Shown in pieces: positions 20,266 through 30,347 of a stretch of 64,000 nucleotides of DNA; the first letter of the stretch is position 1; every line of letters begins with the position of its first letter. The DNA is from Hyalella azteca (Eukaryota; Arthropoda; Malacostraca; Amphipoda; Hyalellidae): assembly GCF_000764305.2 (NCBI RefSeq), contig NW_025934840.1, positions 186,001-250,000 of the forward strand, in the 5' to 3' direction. Under the pieces are notes generated by a model. That model was not told where the DNA came from. It saw only the letters and a list, made by a program, of their open reading frames with translations, and made no database searches. A program made the position numbers and the translations under genes.

Positions 20266-20559
20266 AGAACTGTCAAATTACTGAATTTACAATGCATATT
20301 AGAAACAGAAACCTTAAAATTGCCAGAAAATACGGAAATTTAATGTAAACACCGTGAAATGATAGGTAGGACAAAAAAAATCGGTTAAAGGTCAATTTTA
20401 GATTGAAAATTCAGAACGTTCAAATTACTGAATTTACAATGCATATTAGAAACAGAAACCTTAAAATTGACAGAAAATACGGAAAATTAATGTAAGCACC
20501 GTGAAATGAAAGACAAGACAAAAAAAATCGGTTAAATGTTAATTTTAGATTGAAAATTG
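20266..20559. repeat. 147-bp tandem duplication
   Basis: CAAATTACTGAATTTACAAT at 20274 recurs at 20421. The copies share GCATATTAGAAACAGAAACC and the final AAAAAAATCGGTTAAA and differ at a few per cent of positions. Confidence 0.92.
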
Positions 20560-20980
20560 TTCCGTTTGTATGAAGGTTACATTTTTTTACTGTACATGTC
20601 GATGAGCTAAAATTTTGCTTGCATTTTCAGCTACTTCACATTTAGTTGAAAATTATTTCATTATTTTTTTTCAATGTTTATCAAGAATCGTAGTTAATAT
20701 TGATACACAAGACATTATAGAAGCCTCGCAAAACAAGACCCGAGAGCCGCCAGCTATGTGTTATCCCTGAAAGGAAAGTAAAAATGCTTTCCTGCGTAAT
20801 GATTTTACGAATCCGAGATAACTTCGAGAACTTCTGTTTGTTTTCTGTACTTTGATGACCGTATATCAACCCGGAAAATTATATACGTACTGCAATGTTG
20901 GATTTCCTCAAAGATTTGATCGTCTCTGTTATTTGTTTATATATTTATTTTCATCACCGAAATTGACAATCCAGACGAAT
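20560..20980. other. No recognisable feature
   Basis: A TTGCATTTTCAG acceptor near 20630 (plus) is followed by about 45 open codons without a donor or recognisable motif. Otherwise AT-rich. Confidence 0.45.
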
Positions 20981-21110
20981 ATCCAGCCAATTCAAGAGGG
21001 TTAAAAGAAACTGACGTACTCCAAAGAATGTGTTGTAAAAAGAATGATTGATCCAGGAGTGTATCCAGCCAATTCAAAAGGGCTAAAAGAAACTGACGTA
21101 CTCCAAAGTA
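20981..21110. repeat. 82-bp direct duplication
   Basis: ATCCAGCCAATTCAAGAGGG at 20981 and its variant at 21063, both continuing AAAAGAAACTGACGTACTCC. From 21110 to 21235 lies AT-rich sequence with short inverted blocks of AGTATCATATTA. Confidence 0.85.
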
Positions 21111-21289
21111 ATAGGAAAACGAATTTTCTCATGTATCTAAAAGTATCATATTATTGTATCATTAGTACATTAATATGAAAAAATGATATGATATGATACT
21201 TAAAGTATCATATTAGTATCATTAGCAATGGCTTTGCAGGTTGGCCCGTACATTTCGCATCGCCATTCATCCGCCATGAAGCGTGAGTC

Positions 21290-21366
21290 CCCTAACAAAA
21301 TTTAGAGTCGCCCCAGCTTCCGGTAATCCAAATCAGAAGCTGACGCGCCTGTAAATTTTCACTGGG
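21290..21366 (+). mobile_element. Family C hairpin MITE
   Basis: Full 77-bp copy with slight stem change (CAGCTTCCG). It is followed by AAGAACTCTTAAGAACTCT, a degenerate doubled linker with no second element. Confidence 0.93.
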
Positions 21367-21806
21367 AAGAACTCTTAAGAACTCTGATCGCACTCCATGA
21401 TCGAGTTGGGTGAAAATCGCGGGCGTTGCCGCGCGTGAAGAGCTTTAAGTGAAACCCTGCCACTTTTGTCAGTTACGAATCGATCGCTGGAAAAATTTAG
21501 TGGTCGATAGTTTACGAAAAAAGAATTTCAAAATAATTGTTCCAACAGCCGTTTTTCTGGTTGCTACTGCGCATTGAAAGCCTGAAAATCTCGTTATGCA
21601 AGTTCTGCAAAAAATGTAGAGATGCAAAAAATGCCACATATTTTAACAATTTGTTAGAATAAATAATATTAAAACAATTGCTTGCCCAGAACTCTGTATT
21701 ATTGATTTAAACAAACGTGAGCTTGCTATATATAAATCACTGTGTGACTTCATGGTTACATAATCGCCAGCTCGGTGAATTTCTGCCGTTGAATTTAAAC
21801 ATCAAA
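21367..21806. other. No recognisable feature
   Basis: Unique AT-rich sequence. Nothing seen. Confidence 0.5.
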
Positions 21807-21902
21807 GGATATGGATATAAAAGTTGTAGAAATAAAAGTAGATATCAAATCAGAGGATATGGATATAAAAGTTGTAGAAATAAAAGTAGATATCAAAGTA
21901 AG
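21807..21902. repeat. 48-bp tandem duplication
   Basis: GGATATGGATATAAAAGTTG at 21807 and 21855. 48 is a multiple of 3, so a short repetitive frame (21717-21977) stays open. Confidence 0.9.
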
Positions 21903-22240
21903 ATGAAAATAAAGTACTACAGAAATAAGAGCCAAGAGGATTCAATGCTCGATAGTCACACCGTCTCTAAAATATGAACAAACTCGTCGACTACAAACGA
22001 CAGTGAACGAAGCGGATTATCATGATATATCAAACCCAGTTGTTGCATTGTTCAATAAATATGGAACTATTAGGAATTATATGGAAACTAAAATTAATAA
22101 TAATAATAATTACATTTATTGGTGAAATACTAGTGGATGATATTTATTGGTGAAATACTAGTGGATGAAGCACAAATAGTTAAATTAATCGATTACACAA
22201 ATAGTAAATACACAAATAGTTAAATACTAGTGGATAAAGC
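21903..22240. other. Unique sequence with a short duplication
   Basis: TTTATTGGTGAAATACTAGT GGATG occurs twice at about 22117-22170, followed by repeated CACAAATAGT. No gene. Confidence 0.5.
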
Positions 22241-22449
22241 AAAAAAATATAACTCAGTACTCACTGCAGTGAGTGCCAGAGAGCGCATTTTCTCGTCGAC
22301 GAAAACGTGAAGTCACGGACGGACGGACAGACGGACAGACGGACGGACAGACCGACGGACAGACGGACAGACGGACGGACAGACCGACGGACGGACATGG
22401 CGAGCACAATAGTGCATTTTTTCCATAAATGAGAAAATGCGCTAAAAAT
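22241..22449 (+). mobile_element. Family G element, longest microsatellite
   Basis: Complete element with CTCACTGCAGTGAG, GAGCGCATTTTCTCGTCGAC and GAGAAAATGCGCTAAAAA. The GGAC/GACA tract (about 22315-22398) is the longest of the ten copies. Confidence 0.93.
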
Positions 22450-22613
22450 CATGTTTCCCCCTCGGGAGGCTAGGGGAAACTCTGCCTATATTCCAAAGAG
22501 GGCTACAGGCGCCAGCGTCCACTCACCGCTAACTCAATTAATACAATTAAACGCGAATAAAACGGTAAAGGAGACTGCGGGACGCTTTCTCTGTGATCTC
22601 CATGGATTATTTA

Positions 22614-23054
22614 TATAATGATTAATAAATAAATGATAATGATTATACAGGGTGAACCAGAATTAACTGACCCTTTTAATTTGTTAATAAATAAAAAACT
22701 AAGAACGTTATGAAGTTGAAACAGGTTGTATTTAAAAGAAGAACATTTTTATGGTAATATTGTATCCTAGTTAAAATATTGTATCCTATTACAATATTTA
22801 ATTATTGTATTAGTTAAAATATTTATTATGTATTAATAATATGTATTAGTTAAAATATTGTATGTAATATTGTATCCCAGTTAGTTATTCTATCCTAAAA
22901 ACTAGGATACAATATTACCACAAAAATGTTCTTCTTTTAAATAAAACAAGTTTCAACTTCATAACGTTCTTAGTTTTTTATTTATTAACAAATTAAAAGG
23001 GTCAGTTAATTCTGGTTCACCCTGTATAATGATTAATAAATAAATGATAATGAT
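22614..23054. mobile_element. Foldback element flanked by 30-bp direct repeats
   Basis: Arms of about 128 bp, 22645-22773 and 22899-23026, are near-perfect inverted copies beginning TACAGGGTGAACC; they differ at only a few positions around 22722-22730. The AT-rich loop is about 125 bp. Perfect 30-bp direct repeats (starting TATAATGATTAATAAATAAA) at 22614-22643 and 23025-23054 flank the arms. No coding capacity. Confidence 0.88.
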
Positions 23055-23647
23055 ACTTTGATAATTGATATAAATGATAATGATAATGATAATGATACCA
23101 TTACTTTGGTACAAGTAATGAACTCGGCTATGGATTAGCTTCAAAGCAGAACTTGGATGAGCTTCATAATTAACTTCCGTAAATGTTGATTATTTTCATT
23201 CATATTAAAATATATAATTATCACACCGCATTAATGCATTGACAGCTCGAAACAGCGAATATTTCTGTTTCATGCTTTATAATTCTAATTATTTTTTGTC
23301 AGCGAAAATTTCTGTTTCATGCTATATATTTCTGTTTTTTATTGTCTTACAGCAGTTAGTATTTTGAATTATTACAGGAGTACAAGAATTGCAAGTTAAG
23401 ATGCAACAAATGAACAATAATTATTTAATCATACCAACTGGAATAAAAAACGCAGATTCAACTGCATCGCAAAAAGGATTTTTTTTGGTAAAATAGAAGT
23501 TAATGTAGCAGAAGCCACTTAATAGGATAACAACTTACAAAATTAATAGCAGGGCGCTCATGCGCTCATCATCCAATACCAGTGCGCTCACGGGTTTGAA
23601 ACCTGGACATAATTTTACCAAATATCACAATAATTCAGTCATCTATA
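23055..23647. other. AT-rich; short microsatellite
   Basis: GATAAT tandem at about 23068-23100. CGAAAATTTCTGTTTCATGC and a close copy lie at about 23256 and 23302. No gene seen. Confidence 0.5.
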
Positions 23648-23822
23648 GTACTTAATTACCTGTACAAAAGTACATTATGTGAAGTTGATCTTATACATAG
23701 TACTTAAATAAATAAAATTACCTGCAAGAAAAGTATATTATGTGAAGGTGATCTTATACATAGTAGTTAAATAAATAAAATTACCCGTAAGAAAAGTATA
23801 TTATGTGCATTGATCTTGTACT
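23648..23822. repeat. ~68-bp unit, three tandem copies
   Basis: Each has AAAGTA(C/T)ATTATGTG followed by TGATCTTATACATAGTA and AATAAATAAAATTACC. Confidence 0.85.
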
Positions 23823-23863
23823 GAAAAACGGTCATCAGTAATTTCGGTGGACCAATTCTGCGT

Positions 23864-24322
23864 GTGGTCCTGCGTTCCACAGCACCCTGCGTGTGGTCCA
23901 GTCTTCCACAGTACCACAGCAGCACCCTGCCTGTGGTCCTCCGTTCCACAGTACCACAGCACCCTGCGTGTGTTCCACAGTACCACAGCAGCACCCTGCG
24001 TGCGTGGTCCACAGTACCACAGCAGCACCCTGCGTGCGGGGTCCACAGTACCACAGCAGCTCCCGGCTTTCCACAGTACCACAGCAGCACCCTGCGTGTA
24101 GTCCACAGTACCACAGTACCGCAGCAGCACCCTGCGTGTGGTCCAGTGCTCCACAGTACCACAGCAGCACCCTGCGTGTAGTCCACAGTACCACAGTACC
24201 GCAGCAGCACCCTGCGTGTGGTCCACAGTACCCTGCGTGTGGTCCTGCGTTCCACAGCACCCTGCGTGTGGTCCAGCGGTTCCACAGCACCCTGCGTGTG
24301 GTCCAGTGGTCCACAGTACCAC
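23864..24322. repeat. Variable ~27-45 bp minisatellite
   Basis: Built from CCACAGTACCACAGCAGCAC and CCTGCGTGTGGTCC blocks in variable order, hence irregular period. Long frames open on both strands (up to about 200 codons on minus, 23835-24443). All are Cys/Gly or Pro/His-rich readings of the same array. Confidence 0.92.
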
Positions 24323-25010
24323 ACCAGTTACTGAAGCCACGTGGGAAGTGCACCAATTTGTCCAGTGCTAATGCAGCCACCAATTCGATTTCGACTGCAA
24401 ATTGCTGAGCGCTCTGGCTCTTCTTAATGAAATAAAAGTACATTCCAATAGCGCACGCGGCACAAAGTCAACAACGAACGAGAAAAACGAATTTGCCGGC
24501 TAATTGGTTGAATACTTCGACCAGAAGTGCCATCGGTTTACCTCAGTCTGCCTTTACTGTGCAAAATTTGGATTCGCTATCGACGCACAAGTTTTTAAAA
24601 CACAATTTATTTGTAATATTTTTCGCGAAATGCGATCATGTGAAGCTATCTTACTAACGAGGCTCGGCAGAGCGTCTTCCACTAAAATTGCGCTCGATGA
24701 TGGCTCCATATGATGAAATTGTGACTAAAATTATTTATTATACTTATACAAATGTATAGAATCTTAGTCTTGCCTGCAAATCTCTGCCTGTATCGAATTT
24801 TACAATTACTTTAACTTAAAGTTATCGAAAAAATAATTCTGCGCCTGACAATACTCCATGGCTTCTCGGAAAATTTTGTGCATTCAATACCGATATAAAG
24901 TATATACAGTATATACAGGTTGTTATCGATAAAAAATTCTGTCTAAAGGTAAAAATGCGAAATAGTCAACCTATATTAGGGATACGCGGCAACCTTGCAT
25001 GATTGTGAGC
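24323..25010. other. No confident gene
   Basis: A 69-codon plus frame at 24504-24713 has mixed, protein-like composition but no motif and no splice context. The remainder is AT-rich. Confidence 0.4.
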
Positions 25011-25275
25011 TCCAGGATCTTCATAGTCCTGTTGAGAACCCCTGCCCTGCCCTATGAAGAGACCTCGGGTCGACGTTCCTCATAGTCCTGTTGAGAACCC
25101 CTGCCCTGTCCCCTGAAGAGACCCCGGGTCGAAGCTCCTCATAGTCCTGTTGAGAACCCCTGTCCTGTTGAGAACCCCACACCTGTCTCCTGAAGAGACC
25201 TCGGGTCGACGCTCCTCATAGTCCTGTTGAGAACCCCTGCCCTGTCCTCTGAAGAGACCCTGGGTCGACGCTTCA
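25011..25275. repeat. ~60-bp tandem repeat, four units
   Basis: Units contain CATAGTCCTGTTGAGAACCC, CTGAAGAGACC and GGGTCGACG. The third has an internal 19-bp re-duplication of TCCTGTTGAGAACCC. Confidence 0.9.
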
Positions 25276-25395
25276 GTTCCCGTCAAGTCCTCAATAAAAG
25301 AGAAGCCGTGCAGGCGAGTGGAATAAACGCGTCCCAAGTGACAGGAATTTCCGTGAAGCGCGGTAGCTCGTGTCCGATCATCTGGAGATCTTCAT

Positions 25396-25625
25396 GGCCT
25401 ATACTTTCAAAAAAAAGTTAAGAGATCGTAAGTTCATCAGCCAATCATTGATGGCCTTTCAAGCAAAATCCACCAATCATAGACAAGAAAATAGAGCGCA
25501 AGTACTTACGTTCACTTAATCATAGACAAGAAAATAGAGCGTAAGTACTTACGTTCACTTAATCATAGACAAGAAAATAGAGCGCAAGTACTTACGTTCA
25601 CTTAGCGAGTTTTGAAAGTATGGCC
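25396..25625 (-). mobile_element. Family M with internal triplication
   Basis: Inverted relative to 9907-10051. Outer ends are complete, but the segment from ATCATAGACAAGAAAATAGA to TACTTACGTTCACTTA is present three times (about 55-bp spacing). This internal duplication differs from the junction seen in the other M arrays. Confidence 0.93.
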
Positions 25626-26297
25626 CCATGCCAAGTGCGAGTAAGAAGAACTTACATAATTATTTTTCTTAAGACGTTACTCGTTCTCCGAATATCGAAA
25701 CGTTCTCCAATTTTTTTCTCCAATTTCTCCAATAACATGTGCGTGCGCGCAACCGTTGGTGGGGTTTTTCATCAATTATGGAGTATCCACCGTATTATTA
25801 TGAATACTGAATGCTTACAATACCGAGCCAACTTTTGGAAACAAAGTACGAGAAGCGAAGCATGCACAATAATTGTTTATATATTGCGCCTGCTATGCTT
25901 GTAAATTTTTCAGTCGTATAGTCATAGAAATAAGATAGAAGGACTTAATTGAGTGATTCAAGCGAGTGTAGAAAGCATTACACTCCAGCAAGTCATCTGA
26001 CACACTTTTGATCAATTGATGGGTTTCGTTGAGTGCATTTGAGAAATTTAAGAGGCTTTGATTATTATGAGATATGAAATTATCTAAATTGGATTCTCTT
26101 GTTAGCGGTCAATGAACTGAACCAAATGACTCGGCTATCTTAATTCCTTAGGGATAGCAATCCAGCCAGCGATCTCTGCACGCACACCTAAATAATTTTG
26201 CACTGCAGATTAATTGTAGACGTGAGCGAATTATATTAATTTTAACGAAATTTTCACCACACAATGGATAATCTCAAGCAAAATAACTGTCGGCCCT
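25626..26297. other. No recognisable feature
   Basis: Unique sequence. The plus frame 25620-25904 starts inside the M element end and shows no motif. Confidence 0.5.
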
Positions 26298-26500
26298 GGA
26301 TTGTTTTTATTAATCCGGTTATTCAGTGTAAGCAGATAATATTGCAATTGTTTTCCTTTAATGTTTTATTCAGTGTCAACAGATGAGTATGTTGCAATTG
26401 TTTCCCTTTATTCGGTTATTCAGTGTAAACAGATAATTATATTGCATTTTTTTCCTTTATCCTTTTATTCAGTGTCAATAGATAATTAGATCGCATTTCA
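26298..26500. repeat. ~57-bp tandem repeat, ~3.5 units
   Basis: TTATTCAGTGTAA(G/A)CAGATAAT and variants at about 26320, 26368, 26414 and 26465, each followed by TTGCA-TTTCC(C/T)TTTA. Confidence 0.82.
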
Positions 26501-26558
26501 ATATATGTTTTATAGGTGCTCATAATTTATCACATTAAAAACTAAATGCACTTCCGAC

Positions 26559-26664
26559 AGTTAAAAGTTATTTGTAATGGGAGTAAAAATTATTGTAAAA
26601 GTTGTTGTCATGTGACAACAACTTTTACAATAATTTTTACTCCCATTACAAATAACTTTTAACT
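26559..26664. repeat. Perfect 52-bp palindrome with 2-nt centre
   Basis: Left arm 26559-26610 starts AGTTAAAAGTTATTTGTAAT; right arm 26613-26664 is its exact complement; the centre is TG. No mismatch in 52 bp. No element-like ends or target duplication seen. It could form a cruciform or, if transcribed, a long perfect hairpin. Confidence 0.95.
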
Positions 26665-26751
26665 CCCGTGCTGTGTTATCGCCCAAATCTGAAAGAAACT
26701 CATATTTCCTTCAACGTAAAAAAATAGAAATAAAAGCCAGGCTATGATGAG

Positions 26752-27043
26752 GTAGGAGGGGAATGGGGAGAGGGTCGAGAGGGTAGGGGAGGAGGGGGGA
26801 GAGGGTTGGAGAGGAGGGGAGGAGAGGGTAGAGGGTCGAGAGGGTTGGAGAGGAGGGGGGAGAGGGTCGAGAGGGTCGAGAGGGTAGGGCAGGAGAGGGG
26901 GAGAGGGTCGAGAGGGTAGGGAAGGAGAGGGGGGTAGAGGGTCGAGAGGGTAGGGGAGAAGGGGGAGGGTCGAGAGGGTTGGGGAGGAGAGGGAGGGTCG
27001 AGAGGGTAGGGGAGGAGGGGGGGAGAGTGTCGAGTCTCCCCTC
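26752..27043. repeat. G-rich ~30-bp minisatellite
   Basis: Degenerate units of GAGGGTCGAGAGGGTAGGGG AGGAG type with a strong purine bias on plus. Frequent GGG to GGGGGG runs give G-quadruplex potential. An N follows at 27045. The last ~92 bp are repeated at 27732-27832. Confidence 0.9.
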
Positions 27044-27047
27044 TGCN

Positions 27048-27126
27048 TTCCCAGTGAAAATTTACAGACGCGGCAGCTTCTGATTTGGATTTCCAGAAGC
27101 TGGGGCGACTCTAAATTTTGTTAGGG
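27048..27126 (-). mobile_element. Family C hairpin MITE
   Basis: Full copy, inverted, directly after the N at 27045. Contains TTTCCAG instead of TTACCAG in the loop. Confidence 0.93.
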
Positions 27127-27224
27127 GATGATTTTGCAGCGGATTAAATTCAAGAAACATGCACTCCTAGAGGATTGAATTATTAAATGGCCCTGACAAT
27201 GGTAGGAAGCATACGTGAGGCGTG

Positions 27225-27260
27225 TATATAAGAAGCGGGAGTTTGGCCTTCTTGTCATTC
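27225..27260 (+). promoter_or_regulatory. Possible core promoter (TATA plus initiator)
   Basis: TATATAAG at 27225-27232 lies 32 bp before the A of TCATTC (27255-27260), which fits the arthropod initiator TCAKTY; the spacing is canonical. Overlapping the initiator is TTCTAGAA, a heat-shock-element core. No convincing first exon follows, so this is a motif match only. Confidence 0.3.
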
Positions 27261-27445
27261 TAGAAGCGCACGCAGCGCTGTCAAGAAGCACTTCCGTGTG
27301 ACACTCCTCAAAACACTTCACCGGACTCTAAAGAGGGGACACCCTCTCTAGCTGCCACCCATTCAAAAGTATCTGAATGCAAGTCGCTGAGGTCCTTATG
27401 GAAGCTTTCTGCTCGCGGTCCAACTTTTTCTTGCTGCTTTTGAGC

Positions 27446-27733
27446 TTGAAAGTCGCGGAAAATGATCCCGTGAAATTATTATGTGGTCTTCATGCATGCC
27501 AACATAAGTTATATCCTAACAAAATTTAGAGTCGCCCCAGCTTCTGGAATCCAAATCAGAAGCTGCCGCATCTGTAAATTTTCACTGGTTACAGCAGAGA
27601 TTCTTTGAAAGTCGCGGAAAATGATCCCGTGAAATTATTATGTGGTCTTCATGCATGCGGAACTGCCAACATAAGTTATACCATTACAAAATTTAGAGTC
27701 GCCCCAGCTTCTGGTAATCCAAATCAGAAGCTA
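27446..27733. repeat. ~135-bp direct duplication with family C copies
   Basis: Sequence from TTGAAAGTCGCGGAAAATGA at 27446 recurs at 27605 with one 8-9 bp insertion. Each copy ends in a family C element: 27514-27588 (nearly full) and 27683-27733 (truncated in the stem). The two halves look like paralogous or allelic versions of one locus. Confidence 0.88.
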
Positions 27734-27832
27734 GGTAGGGGAGAAGGGGGAGGGTCGAGAGGGTTGGGGAGGAGAGGGAGGGTCGAGAGGGTAGGGGAGG
27801 AGGGGGGGAGAGTGTCGAGTCTCCCCTCTGCC
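27732..27832. repeat. Second copy of the G-rich minisatellite end
   Basis: Near-identical to 26951-27044, down to the closing GTGTCGAGTCTCCCCTCTGC. Joined on the left to a truncated family C copy. Confidence 0.92.
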
Positions 27833-27936
27833 TCCAATGGTTTGATTTTCTGACCCGATGATCTCGGTTCGGCTGTGAAGACCAACCGCGCCGAGGAAAT
27901 TCCTTTGTAATTTCTGCACGTCGATTTCCTATTATC

Positions 27937-28265
27937 TGCCTGGATATCCTGGCTATTGTGAGAAAAACTGTCTGGATATCCTGGCTGAATGTGAGAAAAG
28001 AACTGTCTGGATATACTGGCTATTGTGAGAAAAAAATTGTCTGGATATTCTGACTGGATATCGGAAAAAAATGTTTGGATATCCTGGCTGAATGTGAGAA
28101 GAATATGTCTGGATATATTGGCTATTGTGAGAAAAAAATTGTCTGGATATTCTGACTGTATATCGGAAAAAATGTTTGGATATCCTGGCTGAATGTGAGA
28201 AATAATATTCGTGGATTTCCTGGCTGAATATGAGAAAAAAATATTCCTGGATATCTTGGCTGAAT
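27937..28265. repeat. ~30-bp repeat with ~92-bp higher-order period
   Basis: Basic unit GGATATCCTGGCTGAATGTG AGAAAA. Alternating variants (GGCTATTGTGAGAAAAA; GACTGGATATCGGAAAAA) give a three-unit higher-order pattern. A 186-codon minus frame (27724-28284) reads through it and is not credible as a gene. Confidence 0.92.
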
Positions 28266-28870
28266 GCGTATAAATTAACACCATTGATTTTTGATTTTTA
28301 AAAACTTTCTCTCAATTCTGAAAGGCAAATCTCCTGACAAACGGTTTCCAATTTCAATCCCAATATGAAACAATGAAAACGCTTGAGTATAGAATGATGA
28401 ACTTTAAATATCAATCATATTTATAAAAACCGTATATAAAAGCACAATGTATATATAGTCGTCCACAATTTCCGAGGGTCATTAAAAATTTATATCTCAA
28501 TTGTTGCAAAACAATTGAAACGAATGAGCCCTATTGTATTGCAATCTCAAGTATAACTCATGAACTTCGATGCTGAATTTCTGTATAATAATTAATATTT
28601 TATTTTTATTTATTAAGGTATTAAGTCAAGAAACAACGGGGATATTAAATTTGCATGCAGTCTAATTAAGGAACTGCTTGCGCTAAAGAAACATTAATTA
28701 TGGTCCGTCTTAATGTGTTATTTTACCTTAAATTTTTGGGTGGCCATCAGATTTCAGGAGTGCCTTAGGAATAACAATTTGCACAGATGGAGTGCAGTAA
28801 TTCGCTGCTCTTAACATTTGGATTTCCAGTCGAATTAAAATTGCTTCTAACGTCGGTTCCGTGACCACGA
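28266..28870. other. No recognisable feature
   Basis: AT-rich unique sequence. Nothing seen. Confidence 0.5.
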
Positions 28871-29000
28871 CCCAGTGAAAATTTACAGACGCGGCAGCTT
28901 CTGATTTGGATTACCAGAAGCTGGGGCGAAAAAATTTAGAGTCGCCCCAGCTTCTGGTAATCCAAATCAGAAGCTGCCGCGACTGTAAATTTTCACTGGG
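28871..29000. mobile_element. Two family C copies head to head
   Basis: An inverted copy (28871-28929, lacking its terminus) abuts a direct copy (28925-29000) through GGCGAAAAAATTTAGAGTCG. The result is a ~130-bp palindrome with about 59-bp arms and one mismatch. Confidence 0.92.
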
Positions 29001-29493
29001 TAGCGGCTCTGCACTATCACACGACTGCACTCACAGCCTCGAGCTTACAGCACAACTGGATATTCGTTAAAACAATTATTTTACTCATATTTAGTTTCAA
29101 TTATCCCGTCAATATTTTGTTGAAATACTGAGGCTAATTTATTTGAAGTACGAGTAATTTTCGTTAAATCATTAGTGATAAATGGCGCTATAAGCATCGC
29201 TGTAATCATTACAAACGTGGCTGTTATAATAACTTTTATAATGTAATGTTCTCACGTATTGAGATGGAAGGTTTCGTTTTAAAATGAGCAATACTATACA
29301 TGAATTAATAAAAAATTCAGAAATTAGTTGATGATCTTATTTAATTGTTGCAGCATACGAAAGAACTGAATAATTTTTGAAGATATATCCAACTTGCGAA
29401 ATAATTTCTTTGCATAACCTGTAGAATTAAATATCTGTGGGTTTTTTATCGTTACATGATTATGGAATCAAATTATGTTGCTATTACTGTAGG
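29001..29493. other. No recognisable feature
   Basis: AT-rich unique sequence. Nothing seen. Confidence 0.5.
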
Positions 29494-29657
29494 AAAAAAT
29501 ATAACTCAGTACTCACTGCAGTGAATGACAGAGAGCGCATTTTCTCGTCGACGAAAACGTGAAGTCACGGACGGACGGACAGACAGACAGACAGACAGAC
29601 GGACATGACGAGCACAATAGCGCATTTTTCCATAAATGAGAAAATGTGCTAAAAAAA
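29494..29657 (+). mobile_element. Family G element
   Basis: Complete copy with CTCACTGCAGTGAATG (palindrome spoiled by one base), short GGAC/GACA tract (29567-29605) and a GAGAAAATGTGCT end. The minus frame 29506-29913 joins this copy to unrelated sequence to its right. Confidence 0.92.
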
Positions 29658-29946
29658 GTTTCAGTTTATAATAAAGTTTCTTTATATTTCCGACGGCCAA
29701 ATCGGATGCCTGATCGTGATGGCCGGCGCGCTGCCTCTCCCTCGCGCCGCCTGAATTATCAGCTACTAAAACTTTTCCAGGACCAGCATAAAAATTTTCG
29801 AGAGACCATAAAAATCCTTCGATAAAATAATCCAAGACGGTGGGGGAGCAAGCGGGCAGCAAAATTGTCCAGTGTTGAAAATTATCAGCGGAAGGCAAAG
29901 AAACGTCGCACAAATGTTGTCCATGATTCCGTTATATTTTAGATCA

Positions 29947-30347
29947 ACGGGAGAACGGATTTAATTGCAAAATGAGTTTCGTAGCGTATAATTTAAATAG
30001 GAAATAATAAGGATGGATACGAGACAAAAGGAAAGGATAATAGGTGATGAATGTGAGGGTGAGATTGATGGTTAAGAAGAAGCTTAGATAAGAAGATAAG
30101 ATTGAGAGCGAATAAGAGATGAGAAGGGTGGGAAGGATGATAAAGCAACGGGAGAACGGCTTTATATAATCGCGAACTGAATTTCATAGCATATTAGTTA
30201 TACAGAGGAAATAATAAAGAGGAAGGTGAAATGAAAAGGAGAGGATAATAGGTGTGAATGTGGGGGTAAGAGAAGAAGCATAAATAAGAAGATAAGAATA
30301 AAGAATGATATCAAATACGAAGTGAGACGGGGAGGTTTAGTGGGAAG
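29947..30347. repeat. 201-bp tandem duplication, purine-rich
   Basis: ACGGGAGAACGG at 29947 and 30148, followed in both by GAAATAATAA, GGATAATAGGTG and AAGAAGATAAGA. The two copies are clearly diverged. Plus strand is A/G-biased to about 30440. Confidence 0.85.

Noticed and set aside
20266..20559. 147-bp duplication equal to the nucleosome core length
   Set aside because: The length match is probably coincidence; there are only two copies.
23835..24443. Cys/Gly-rich frames near 200 codons on minus and Pro/His-rich frames on plus
   Set aside because: All read the same irregular minisatellite; several overlap in different phases.
29506..29913. 135-codon minus frame
   Set aside because: Its C-terminal half is a family G element; the remainder has no motif.
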